Assembly (NCBI GenBank): GCA_938073905.1
Contig: CALJEN010000002.1
Span: forward strand, 113,615-177,614
Source of the DNA: an uncultured Sulfolobales archaeon
GTDB lineage: Archaea; Thermoproteota; Thermoprotei_A; Sulfolobales; NBVN01
Reading direction: 5' to 3'
DNA length: 64,000 nt
Below, piece by piece: positions 17,800 through 24,785 of the stretch. The position numbers and the translations under genes were made by a program. The first letter of the stretch is position 1. The number at the start of each line of letters is the position of its first letter. Below the pieces are notes generated by a model. That model had not been told where the DNA came from. It did not search any database and was given only the letters and a program-made list of their open reading frames with translations.

Positions 17800-18050
17800 G
17801 TTGGACGCCGGGGCCATCGGCGTACCAGGTGAGGGCCGTCGACGCAACGGGGGCGGGAGACGCCTTCAACGCCGGCCCCATCTACGGTCTCCTGCGCGTG
17901 TTTCCGCTGGTGGACGTGGCCCGGATCGCCAACTCGGCCGGGAATCCACAAGTGCGCGGGCCACGGAGCTAGGCACGCTGTCAGCGCGGAGGAGCTGGCC
18001 AGGACGCTCCCAGAGGTCGCAGGGCTAAGCACCCGGTCACCAGCAGGGCT
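17800..18050 (+). pseudogene. Decayed PfkB-family sugar kinase (3' end only)
   Basis: The segment VRAVDATGAGDAFNAGPIYG (inside track ORF 17583-17972) is the diagnostic C-terminal motif of PfkB/ribokinase sugar kinases, with the GAGD anion hole and catalytic Asp. It continues VDVARIANSAGN and then the frame is lost; the tail HKCAGHGARHAVSAEELART reads on in another frame. The N-terminal two thirds of the kinase are missing or unrecognisable. With the BtpA relic before it and an intact sugar-binding protein after it, this looks like a dead sugar-use operon. Confidence 0.65.
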
Positions 18051-18117
18051 GAATAGCATGGCGGACGCGATCTCGAAGTGGTCTACGGACGGGAACGCTC
18101 CCGGGCACCCTGCCTAA

Positions 18118-18128
18118 GATTTTTAAAC
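18118..18128 (+). promoter_or_regulatory. TATA box of the sugar-binding protein gene
   Basis: GATTTTTAAAC about 30-40 nt before the ATG at 18158; a typical strong archaeal TATA region. It means the binding protein has its own promoter and does not depend on the decayed genes upstream. Confidence 0.55.
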
Positions 18129-18157
18129 TCACCAGGTGCACGCTTGATGACAGCGCC

Positions 18158-19231
18158 ATGTCTGCACCCAAGCCTTCCCCCACTCTCATCGGCATCGCTG
18201 TGATCCTCTTCATCGCCGGTCTAGTCGTAGGGCTCCTGATCCCGTCGCCCCTGGCCCCGACGCAGACGGTCACGGTCCCGGTAACCGTAACCACCCAGGC
18301 CCCGCCCCCGAGGCTGGTGCTGGCCCTGCTGGTCAGCAACCTCGGCAACCCCTACTTCGTGGCTCTGAGGGACGGCGCGGTGAGGGCCGTGGAGGAGCTC
18401 AGGGCAAAGGGGGTGCCCGTAGAGCTGGTGGTGCACGACGCCAAGGACGACCCCTCGCTCCAGATCAGCCAGATAGAGGCGGTGGTGGGGGCCAGGGTGA
18501 GCGCCGTACTCATAAACCCGGTCCACATGGAGGCCGTCCAGCCGGCCCTCAGGAGAGCGGTGGAGCTCGGCATCCCGGTGGTGACGACTGACAGGGACGT
18601 CGTCGAGAGGGCGCTGAGGGTGGCGTTCATAGGCACCGACAACGTCATGGGCGCCGAGCAGGCAGCCAGGGAGCTGATCAGGGCACTGGAGGCGAGCGGG
18701 AAGCCCGCTCCCTGGAGGGTCGTGATACTCAACGGCATACCCGGGACTACGGCGGCCGAGGACAGGAAGAAGGGGTTCCACAACGTCCTCGACCCCCTGG
18801 TGAAGCAGGGCAAGGTGGTCATAGTGGCCGAGGAGGTCGCCCACTTCAGGAGAGACCTGGGGCTCAGCGTCACGGAGTCCATACTGGCCAGGGGCAGGTT
18901 CGACGCGCTAATAGCTGCCAACGACGAGATGGCCCTCGGGGCCATCCAGGCAATAGAGGGGGCGGGCCTGAGACCCGGAGCGGATATCATAGTCGTCGGC
19001 TACGACGCGATCCCGGACGCCGTGGAGGCGGTGAGGGCCGGGAAGATGTTCGCCACGATAGCCCAGTCGCCGTTCCTCCAGGGGTACTGGGCCGTCTACG
19101 CGGCGCTCTACGTGTGTTACTTCGGCTGGAAGCCCGTCGCGGACTGGATACCCACGCCGACTGTGGTGGTGACCAGGACCAACGTGGACACGTTCTCCGC
19201 GGAGGTGGCCTCGCCTAAGCCCCTGCCCTAG
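18158..19231 (+). CDS. Sugar ABC transporter substrate-binding protein, RbsB-like, N-terminally anchored
   Basis: 357-aa periplasmic-binding-protein type 1 (ribose/galactose class). Residues 10-32 form one membrane helix (LIGIAVILFIAGLVVGLLIP), followed by a threonine/proline spacer and the binding domain from about 50. Recognisable segments: LVSNLGNPYFVALRDGAVRA, QISQIEAVVGARVSAVLINP, GIPVVTTDRDV, VAFIGTDNVMGAEQAA, LNGIPGTTAAEDRKKGFH and FDALIAANDEMALGAIQAIE. No permease or ATPase gene is adjacent, and the kinase and BtpA-type genes before it are dead, so it may be an orphan sensor or use another transporter. Confidence 0.9.
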   Translation: MSAPKPSPTLIGIAVILFIAGLVVGLLIPSPLAPTQTVTVPVTVTTQAPPPRLVLALLVSNLGNPYFVALRDGAVRAVEELRAKGVPVELVVHDAKDDPSLQISQIEAVVGARVSAVLINPVHMEAVQPALRRAVELGIPVVTTDRDVVERALRVAFIGTDNVMGAEQAARELIRALEASGKPAPWRVVILNGIPGTTAAEDRKKGFHNVLDPLVKQGKVVIVAEEVAHFRRDLGLSVTESILARGRFDALIAANDEMALGAIQAIEGAGLRPGADIIVVGYDAIPDAVEAVRAGKMFATIAQSPFLQGYWAVYAALYVCYFGWKPVADWIPTPTVVVTRTNVDTFSAEVASPKPLP

Positions 19232-19240
19232 AGATCACTT

Positions 19241-19255
19241 ACGCTTTTTCTCCCG
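19241..19255 (+). terminator. T-rich transcription terminator
   Basis: ACGCTTTTTCTCCCG shortly after the stop of the sugar-binding protein gene. Archaeal RNA polymerase ends transcription at short T-runs, and such runs follow several genes here. Confidence 0.4.
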
Positions 19256-19365
19256 GTCTTCTCCCCCAGACCGCAAGAACCGGGAGCGCCGCAGCGGGGC
19301 GGGAGTAGCCCGCGAGGACTCGAAGAGAGCATAAATTACCTGTCCCTAGCTTTCCGGGGATTCGG

Positions 19366-20100
19366 ATGAGACCGGATGCTCTCGCGCGTCTTCTGCCTCC
19401 GCTGCTCCTAGCTCTACTGCTCTCCCAGACCGCGCTCGCGCTGACCTCGCCCGGCAGTCAGCCACTCGTCGAGAGGATCGAGGTCAGGATCGCCGGGTCT
19501 CTGCTCGAGGTGGAGCTCCACGCCTGCCTCGAGGAGGAGCACGCGGTGGTCGAGGCCGCCGGCTCCCCCCTGGCGATCCTCGGGGCCGAGCCGCAGGACG
19601 CCGTCGTCGCGATCGAGAACGGCCGCATCTCTCTCCTAGTCCCCGAGCCGCCCGCGTGCGCCAGGGTGGGGTACCTGAGTGAGGCACTGCCGGTGGACGG
19701 CGTCCTCAGGGTCTCGTACGCGGGGAGAGCCTCGGAGCTCAGGGTCGCGCTGAACCTCAGTGCGGCTCTGCCGGTCTACATGAGCCCCGAGCCCTCCGAG
19801 GTCTACGCGCTCGGGGACTCGGTGGTCCTGGTGTGGTTCGGTGCCGAGGGGGTCGTGGTCGATTACGTGCTGCTCGAGTACGCGCCAGCCCCCGCACCGA
19901 CCCCCACACCAACCCCCTCGCCGACTCCAACACCGTCGCCCAGCCCCACGCCGACCCCCTCACCCACTCCTTCACCGACCCCGACTCCAGCACCCGCGCC
20001 CGCCGAGAAGGAGCCCCGACCAGACCTTCCCTGGATGCTCGTGGCCGTCGCCGCGGTCGTTCTGGTGGCGGTGGTCCTAGCCCTGAAGCTCCGCCGCTAG
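19366..20100 (+). CDS. Hypothetical secreted protein with Pro/Thr/Ser stalk and C-terminal anchor
   Basis: 244 aa. Residues 1-26 are a signal peptide (LLPPLLLALLLSQTALALTS). Residues 30-175 form an all-beta looking domain (alternating V/L/E strands, two to three cysteines) that I do not recognise. Residues 176-215 are a low-complexity P-T-P-S stalk typical of archaeal surface proteins, likely glycosylated, and residues 222-241 are a membrane helix followed by KLRR. So the domain is held outside the cell on a stalk. TATA-like CATAAATTA at about 19330. Function unknown. Confidence 0.7.
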   Translation: MRPDALARLLPPLLLALLLSQTALALTSPGSQPLVERIEVRIAGSLLEVELHACLEEEHAVVEAAGSPLAILGAEPQDAVVAIENGRISLLVPEPPACARVGYLSEALPVDGVLRVSYAGRASELRVALNLSAALPVYMSPEPSEVYALGDSVVLVWFGAEGVVVDYVLLEYAPAPAPTPTPTPSPTPTPSPSPTPTPSPTPSPTPTPAPAPAEKEPRPDLPWMLVAVAAVVLVAVVLALKLRR

Positions 20101-20136
20101 GGACGACTTTTTACCTCGAGCGGTGCACACCGACCG

Positions 20137-20709
20137 GTGCAGTCCGTGCTGTCCAGGAGCGAGGCTCTCGAGCTGCTGAGGAGGTACCTCAAGGACGAGA
20201 GGATGGTCAAGCACTGCCTGGCCGTCGGGACCATAATGAGGGCTCTCGGGGAGAGGCTCAGAGAGGACGCGGCCCTCTGGGAGCTCGTCGGACTGCTCCA
20301 CGACATCGACTACGACTACGTGGGCAGAGACATGAAGAGACACGGCCTGGGGGCCCTCGAGATACTCCGAGGGCTCTTCCCCCAGGAGGCCCTCGAGGCC
20401 ATAGCGGCCCACAACGAGCACAACGGGTTCAGGCCGACGGCGGAGGGGACGCTCAGGATACTCCACGCACTGAGGGCCTCCGACCACATGGCCGGCCTCG
20501 CGGTCGCGACCGCCCTCGTGATGCCCAGCAAGAGGCTGGCGGAGGTCAGGCCCGAGACTCTAGCGAGGAAGTTCAAGGCCAAGGACTTCGCCAGGGGGGT
20601 CGACAGGGAGAGGATAAGGGAGGTCGAGAGGCTGGGTCTGAGCCTGGAGGAGTTCTTCGCTATCGGGCTCGAGGCCCTCAGGGGGATAGCGGGCGAGCTC
20701 GGGCTCTAG
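20137..20709 (+). CDS. HD-domain protein (HDIG-type phosphohydrolase)
   Basis: 190-aa HD-superfamily protein, probably a metal-dependent phosphohydrolase acting on nucleotides. Motifs: MVKHCLAVGTIMRAL (first His, about residue 25), LVGLLHDIDYDYVGRD (the HD pair, about 50-52), then IAAHNEHNGF and LRASDHMAGLA with the later His and Asp ligands. GTG start. Its stop codon (TAG, 20707-20709) directly abuts the transposon end at 20710, and the tnpB stop on the other strand uses the same CTAG, so the element inserted exactly at the end of this gene without damaging it. Confidence 0.85.
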   Translation: MQSVLSRSEALELLRRYLKDERMVKHCLAVGTIMRALGERLREDAALWELVGLLHDIDYDYVGRDMKRHGLGALEILRGLFPQEALEAIAAHNEHNGFRPTAEGTLRILHALRASDHMAGLAVATALVMPSKRLAEVRPETLARKFKAKDFARGVDRERIREVERLGLSLEEFFAIGLEALRGIAGELGL

Positions 20710-21668
20710 CCGTTGTCGCGTAGTCGACACTTTATGACTACGCGTTCCACCTCGGCCCAGGAGGCCTCGGTGGCCTTCGGGGGCAACGGAGGCTCCCCAC
20801 ATCCTGGGGCTCTCCTCAGCAGGTTCAGGCAGGCGATCACATCCCTATCGCTCTCGTAACCGCACCTCCCGCACCTCGAGACCCTGCGCCCATTCGGTGC
20901 TAGCCTCCCACCGCATACCGGGCACAGGGTGGAGCTATGCTTCGGGTCCACGTAGACGACGGGCAGCCCGACCAGCCGAGCCTTGTACTCTACGTAGAAC
21001 TGGAGCCTCCTGAACGGTAGCGAGTGGAGCCTCCTGTTCATTCTCTTACTGCGTCTTATCCGCGCTCTGATGTGCTTCAGGTCCTCCAGGACTATCCCGA
21101 GTCCGTGCTGTTTGGCGAACTCCACGAGCCTCCTGGAGAGCTTGTGGAGCAGGTCTCTGACCCTGTTCCTCTCGCGCTCGGAGTACTTGGCCATCAGCCT
21201 CTCGGAGGTCTTAGGTTTGCGCTTGGAGAGCTCCTGTATCCTCCGCCTCTTCTCGAAGTACGCGCTCCTGATCTCCCTGAGGTTGGTCTCGAACCTCAGG
21301 ACGTGCGAGTCGGTGCTGACCGCCGTTACGTTCGTCTCGTTCACGTCCACAGCGATCCAACCCCTCGGCTCTACCTGGGCCGTTGCTTTCTTGAACGGGA
21401 TGTAGACCCCGGTTCCGTTTACGACGATCTCCCCGACCTCCAGCTTCCCGGCTCTCCACTCCTCGATGAGCCTCCTCTGGTAGTCCCCGTACTTCAGCCG
21501 AATGTAGAGGAACTCTCTAGGCTTGACAGATATCCTGACCGCGTCGCCCTGGTACCTCACCAGAAACGGGTCCAGCCTCATGAAGAGCTTCTCGGCGACC
21601 GGTCTATCGCCTTTGGCCAGACCTCTGCGCTTGAGCCTCCTGAAGCCCTTGACCATCGAGACGGCCAC
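20706..21668 (-). CDS. tnpB: TnpB (RNA-guided nuclease of IS200/IS605/IS607 elements), copy 1
   Basis: 320-aa TnpB. The RuvC triad is complete: Asp in WIAVDVNETNV, Glu in IVLEDLKHIR, Asp in YESDRDVIACLNLL; the zinc finger is CPVC..SRCGRCG. Related TnpB proteins cut DNA next to a transposon-encoded guide RNA. The frame stays open upstream of the track start back to about 21717 (RNCIRTHFCHSACRVAVSMVKG, quoted in part) but offers no ATG or GTG there, so the start is uncertain and the N-terminus is short compared with copy 2. The last 28 residues are encoded by the 80-bp right end, and the stop codon lies outside the element. A shared TATA (GTATATAAGG) between this gene and tnpA can drive both. 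Confidence 0.85.
   Translation of the reverse strand: MAVSMVKGFRRLKRRGLAKGDRPVAEKLFMRLDPFLVRYQGDAVRISVKPREFLYIRLKYGDYQRRLIEEWRAGKLEVGEIVVNGTGVYIPFKKATAQVEPRGWIAVDVNETNVTAVSTDSHVLRFETNLREIRSAYFEKRRRIQELSKRKPKTSERLMAKYSERERNRVRDLLHKLSRRLVEFAKQHGLGIVLEDLKHIRARIRRSKRMNRRLHSLPFRRLQFYVEYKARLVGLPVVYVDPKHSSTLCPVCGGRLAPNGRRVSRCGRCGYESDRDVIACLNLLRRAPGCGEPPLPPKATEASWAEVERVVIKCRLRDNG
20710..20789 (-). repeat. 80-bp right end of tnpB1, with hairpin
   Basis: Reverse complement of 23477-23556, identical over 80 bp. It encodes the C-terminal PLPPKATEASWAEVERV.. of TnpB and contains the hairpin CGCGTAGTC(9)GACTACGCG near its outer edge. Because TnpB guide RNA (reRNA) scaffolds overlap this end, the segment is both coding and a likely RNA scaffold; the guide would be the DNA just outside, here the last codons of the HD gene read backwards. 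Confidence 0.8.
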
Positions 21669-21762
21669 TCGGCACGCTGAGTGGCAGAAGTGGGTTCGGA
21701 TGCAGTTCCTGGACAGTAAACCTTATATACCCCTTCCCAACACTATATAATAACGGAGGAGC

Positions 21763-22389
21763 GTGGAGAAGCTACTGAGGCTCAGCGAGGCCTGCAGGAG
21801 GCTGGGAATTCACCCGAACACTCTTAGGAAGTGGGAGAAGCAGGGGAAGATACGTGTCGTCAGGACTCCCGGCGGCAGGAGGAGGATACCGGAGAGCGAG
21901 GTAGAGCGGCTTTTGGGCATGGCAGGAGCGGGCGTGGGGAGGAGGGCCGTAGTGTACGCCAGGGTCTCCTCTCACGACCAGAAGCAGAGGGGAGACCTGG
22001 AGAGGCAGAAGCAGGCCCTGCTAGAGTACGCTAGAACGAGAGGATACGAGGTCGTAGCAGTCCTGGAGGACGTGGCGAGCGGGCTAAACGAGGATAGAAA
22101 ATCGTTGAGCAGGCTCTTCGACATGGTCGACAGAAGAGAGGTCGACGTGGTCGTCGTCGGGTTCAGGGACAGGCTCACCAGGTTCGGGTTCAAGTACTTG
22201 GAGCGGTACTTCGCTTCGCACGGAGTCAGGATCGAGGTGGTCGAGGGCGAGGAGCCTAAGGAGGCCTACCAAGAGCTCGTTGAAGACCTGATCGCCCTAG
22301 TCACGAGCTTCGCCGGGAAGCTCTACGGAACGGGGAGCCGCAAGTACAAGAGGGTGGTCGAGGGTGTCAAACAGCTTGTTGCTGACTGA
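21763..22389 (+). CDS. tnpA: IS607-family serine recombinase (transposase TnpA)
   Basis: 208-aa IS607 resolvase-type transposase. Residues 1-50 form a MerR-like helix-turn-helix (LSEACRRLGIHPNTLRKWEK, then RTPGGRRRIPESEVERLL). The catalytic serine domain follows: VVYARVSSHDQKQRGDLERQ with the nucleophilic Ser (about residue 70), then DVASGLNEDRKSLSRL and FRDRLTRFG. All catalytic arginines and the serine are present, so it should be active. The GTG start follows a GGAGGAG site, with a TATA box CCTTATATAC at 21721-21730. The last 26 nt overlap tnpB2. Confidence 0.93.
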   Translation: MEKLLRLSEACRRLGIHPNTLRKWEKQGKIRVVRTPGGRRRIPESEVERLLGMAGAGVGRRAVVYARVSSHDQKQRGDLERQKQALLEYARTRGYEVVAVLEDVASGLNEDRKSLSRLFDMVDRREVDVVVVGFRDRLTRFGFKYLERYFASHGVRIEVVEGEEPKEAYQELVEDLIALVTSFAGKLYGTGSRKYKRVVEGVKQLVAD

Positions 22390-23614
22390 GACGTGCAGGT
22401 TCAGGCTCGAGCCCAGCGAGGAGCAGAGGCGCGTGCTGGAGGAGCTCTTCGAAGCCTACGCGGGAATGGTTAGAGAGTGCCTGGAGAAGGCGATAGAGCT
22501 GAACGCGACTTCCAGGAAGAAACTACACGAAGCGGTCTACAGGGAGCTGAGGGCCAGGTTCCCGAACTACCCCTCCCACTACATCTACACGGCTATAACG
22601 ATGGCCCTGGCTATATTCAAATCATACAGGAGAATGTCGAGGAAGAAGAGGGACGTTAGTAAACCTAGCGCTAAAAACCTGAACACCGTCCTCCTGGACG
22701 ATACGCACCTCTTCTGGTTCAGGTGGGGGGAGGTGAGGCTGGCTACCCACAGGGGACACGTAGCGATACCCTTTAAAGTCCACGAGCACGCCAGGAAGTT
22801 CGTCGACTTCCAAGTGAAGGGGTCGAGGCTCGTGAGGAGGGGGGACGCGTTCTTCCTGCACGTGACTTTCAGAAAGACCGTCGAGGAGAGGGAGGCCGAG
22901 GGCGTCCTGGGCATAGACGTCAACGAGAGGAGCATAGACCTCGCCATAGTCAAGCCCGGCTACGTGAAATTCGTTAGGGTAGACGTAAGCGAGGTCAAGT
23001 ACATCAGGGACAGGTACTTTAGGAAGAGGAGGAGCATCCAGAAGAAGACGTCGGGGAAAACGAGGGCCGGACTGCTGGCGAAGTACTCTGAGAGGGAGAG
23101 GAGGAGGGTCGACGCGTTGCTCCACAGGGCGTCGAAGATCGTGGCGGACATCGTGGCTAGGGAGAGGGTCAGGCCCGTCATGGAGGACCTCAGAGGCATC
23201 AGGGAGAGGATCGACTACGGGAGGGTGCTCAACAGGAGGCTCCACAGCATGCCGTTCAGGAGGATCCAGTTCTACATCGCCTACAAGTCTGTGGAGAGGG
23301 GCTACAGACCGGTGTACGTCGACCCGGAGAACAGCTCTAGGGCGTGCCCGATATGTGGCGCGGTTAACAAGCCGAATGGGCACGCCTACAAATGCGGAAA
23401 GTGCGGGCTCCAGGCGGACAGGCACCAGGTCGCCGCCTGGAACCTGGCTACGAGACACCCGATGTGGGGTGCTTTACCGTTGCCCCCGAAGGCCACCGAG
23501 GCCTCCTGGGCCGAGGTGGAACGCGTAGTCATAAAGTGTCGACTACGCGACAACGGTCTCTCACCCTCTTCCTGTAGGGATAGTCCCCGTAGTTCTCGAC
23601 TATCACCCCCGTGA
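22364..23614 (+). CDS. tnpB: TnpB (RNA-guided nuclease of IS607 element), copy 2
   Basis: 416-aa TnpB, overlapping tnpA. The N-terminal part (CRFRLEPSEEQRRVLEELFE) is the usual WED/REC-type start. The RuvC triad is complete: Asp in LGIDVNERSID, Glu in RPVMEDLRGI, Asp in LQADRHQVAAWNL; zinc finger CPIC..KCGKCG. The conserved protein ends with the right end at 23556; the final 19 residues (LSPSSCRDSPRSS..) are read from flanking DNA because the element carries no stop codon in this frame. Predicted to work with the RNA made from the right end. It differs from copy 1 over most of its length but shares the identical C-terminal 28 residues. Confidence 0.9.
   Translation: MSNSLLLTETCRFRLEPSEEQRRVLEELFEAYAGMVRECLEKAIELNATSRKKLHEAVYRELRARFPNYPSHYIYTAITMALAIFKSYRRMSRKKRDVSKPSAKNLNTVLLDDTHLFWFRWGEVRLATHRGHVAIPFKVHEHARKFVDFQVKGSRLVRRGDAFFLHVTFRKTVEEREAEGVLGIDVNERSIDLAIVKPGYVKFVRVDVSEVKYIRDRYFRKRRSIQKKTSGKTRAGLLAKYSERERRRVDALLHRASKIVADIVARERVRPVMEDLRGIRERIDYGRVLNRRLHSMPFRRIQFYIAYKSVERGYRPVYVDPENSSRACPICGAVNKPNGHAYKCGKCGLQADRHQVAAWNLATRHPMWGALPLPPKATEASWAEVERVVIKCRLRDNGLSPSSCRDSPRSSRLSPP
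23477..23556 (+). repeat. 80-bp right end of tnpB2, with hairpin (candidate guide RNA scaffold)
   Basis: Identical inverted partner of 20710-20789. It begins CCGTTGCCCCCGAAGG and ends CGCGACAACGG, with the hairpin CGCGTAGTC..GACTACGCG at its outer part. Identity of 80 bp between the ends of two otherwise diverged tnpB genes points to selection on, or gene conversion of, the end itself. The predicted guide is the flanking sequence beginning TCTCTCACCC. Confidence 0.8.
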
Positions 23615-23756
23615 ACCCCTCCTCCATGGCCCTCGCCTCCCCCACCGCTCTCTCCACGACCTCTCCGAGCTCGAACTCTACCCTGGCCGCCACGTAGGGG
23701 AGCCTGGGCAGGTGGACCACCCCTATGAGCTCCCTCCCCGCTCGCACCCGCGGCAC
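23557..23756 (-). pseudogene. BtpA-family gene fragment truncated by the transposon
   Basis: The minus-strand ORF reads RELIGVVHLPRLPYVAARVE and then MEEGFTGVIVENYGDYPYRK, which is the N-terminal quarter of a BtpA/SgcQ protein (VVHLPPLPG and GVIVENFGD motifs). It stops at the transposon end; the remaining residues of the track ORF (RDRCRVVDTL) come from the element. The missing C-terminal part is not on the other side of the element, so the insertion was followed by deletion, or the element arrived by rearrangement. This is a separate relic from the one at 17342. Confidence 0.75.
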
Positions 23757-23844
23757 CCGAGAGGCGATCCCGGGGCGGTTAAATCTGGGACCGCGGGAGT
23801 CCCCGGTCGGCGCCCCGAGTGACGAGCCCGATCCGCGGGCACTC

Positions 23845-24735
23845 CTAGCGGCGAGGACTCCGTTCCCGGCTTCCCACTTCCGAGCGGGCGATCAGGACGA
23901 CGGACGCCACGATCAGGCCCCCGCCGACGGCCTTGAGGATCGTCAGGGGCTCCGCGAAGAGAGCTGTTGCCAGCACCGTCGCGGTCAGGGGCTCCACCGT
24001 CGATACTATGGTCGCCCTGGCCGCCCCGATGAGCCTGAGGCCCCTCATGTAGAGGACGTAGGCGGTTGCCGTCACCGCGAGGGCCAGGTAGAGCGCGACG
24101 ACCATCACCTCAAGGCCCAGGCGCTCCACCCACTCGAACCCTGAGAGCGCCTGGAGCGCGATGAGCGTCGGGAGGGCCCACACCGACGTGCCCAGGGCCA
24201 GCTCCCCCGGCTCCACCCCCCGAACAAGCGAGAGCCTGCTGAGCACAACGTACGCGGAGAAGAGGGCCGACGAGGTCAGGGCCAGGGCCACCCCGACCGG
24301 GTTGAACTCGAGGTCTCCCAGGCTGACGAGCACCGCACCGGAGACCGAGAGGAGCAGGGCGGCGCGAGCCTCGGTGCCCAGGACCTCCCCGAGGGCGTAC
24401 CTCGATGCGATAGCGACGAGCACCGGGTGGGTGTAGAGCAGCAGCGACGCCGTCGAGGCGCCCACGTACATGACCGAGTAGTAGTAGGCTACGTGGTAAG
24501 GCCCCAGCACGAGGAGCCCTATGAGAGCGGCGGCCCGGCTAGGCCTCCCGGGGGACATCCCGAGGAGGTACACCGCGTAGATCGGTGCGGTCAGTGCGAG
24601 TCTGAGGGTCAGTATCCCCTCGGGGCTCATGCCGAGAGCGAAGCTGATCTTGGCGGCTATGCCGGTCGTCCCCCATAGAGACGCCGCCAGAGCTAAGTAG
24701 ACCACCCCCTTCAGACCGGCCGCGTCGCGCTCCAA
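23845..24735 (-). CDS. EamA/DMT-superfamily transporter
   Basis: 296-aa inner-membrane protein with ten hydrophobic segments in two EamA repeats (about residues 10-140 and 150-285). Typical marks are ASLWGTTGIAAKISF near the N-terminus, STASLLLYTHPVLVAIASR at the end of repeat 1 and STVEPLTATVLATALFAEPL at the end of repeat 2. DMT proteins export or take up metabolites such as amino acids; the substrate cannot be read from sequence. It lies 50 bp downstream of the isomerase-like gene on the same strand and may be co-transcribed. Confidence 0.9.
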   Translation of the reverse strand: MERDAAGLKGVVYLALAASLWGTTGIAAKISFALGMSPEGILTLRLALTAPIYAVYLLGMSPGRPSRAAALIGLLVLGPYHVAYYYSVMYVGASTASLLLYTHPVLVAIASRYALGEVLGTEARAALLLSVSGAVLVSLGDLEFNPVGVALALTSSALFSAYVVLSRLSLVRGVEPGELALGTSVWALPTLIALQALSGFEWVERLGLEVMVVALYLALAVTATAYVLYMRGLRLIGAARATIVSTVEPLTATVLATALFAEPLTILKAVGGGLIVASVVLIARSEVGSRERSPRR

Positions 24736-24785
24736 CGGGATGCCCGCTGTGAGTCACGAGGAGGAGCTAAAAGCCGGCGAGCCAT

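Larger units (their letters stand above)
20710..23556. mobile_element. Composite IS607-type transposon with two opposed tnpB genes
   Basis: A 2.85 kb unit bounded by identical 80-bp inverted ends (20710-20789 and 23477-23556). It holds tnpB1 (minus), an IS607-type serine recombinase tnpA (plus) and tnpB2 (plus). The two halves meet at about 21700-21760, where the left-end sequence CTTATATACCCCTTCCCAAC and promoters for both directions sit. It can be read as a tnpB-only element inserted against, or fused with, a full IS607 element so that both keep a right end pointing outwards. It abuts the HD gene stop on the left and cuts a BtpA-family gene on the right. Confidence 0.8.

Noticed and set aside
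19890-20010. Tandem CCGACC/CCCACACC-type repeats
   Set aside because: They encode the Pro/Thr/Ser stalk of the protein at 19366 and need no separate repeat element.
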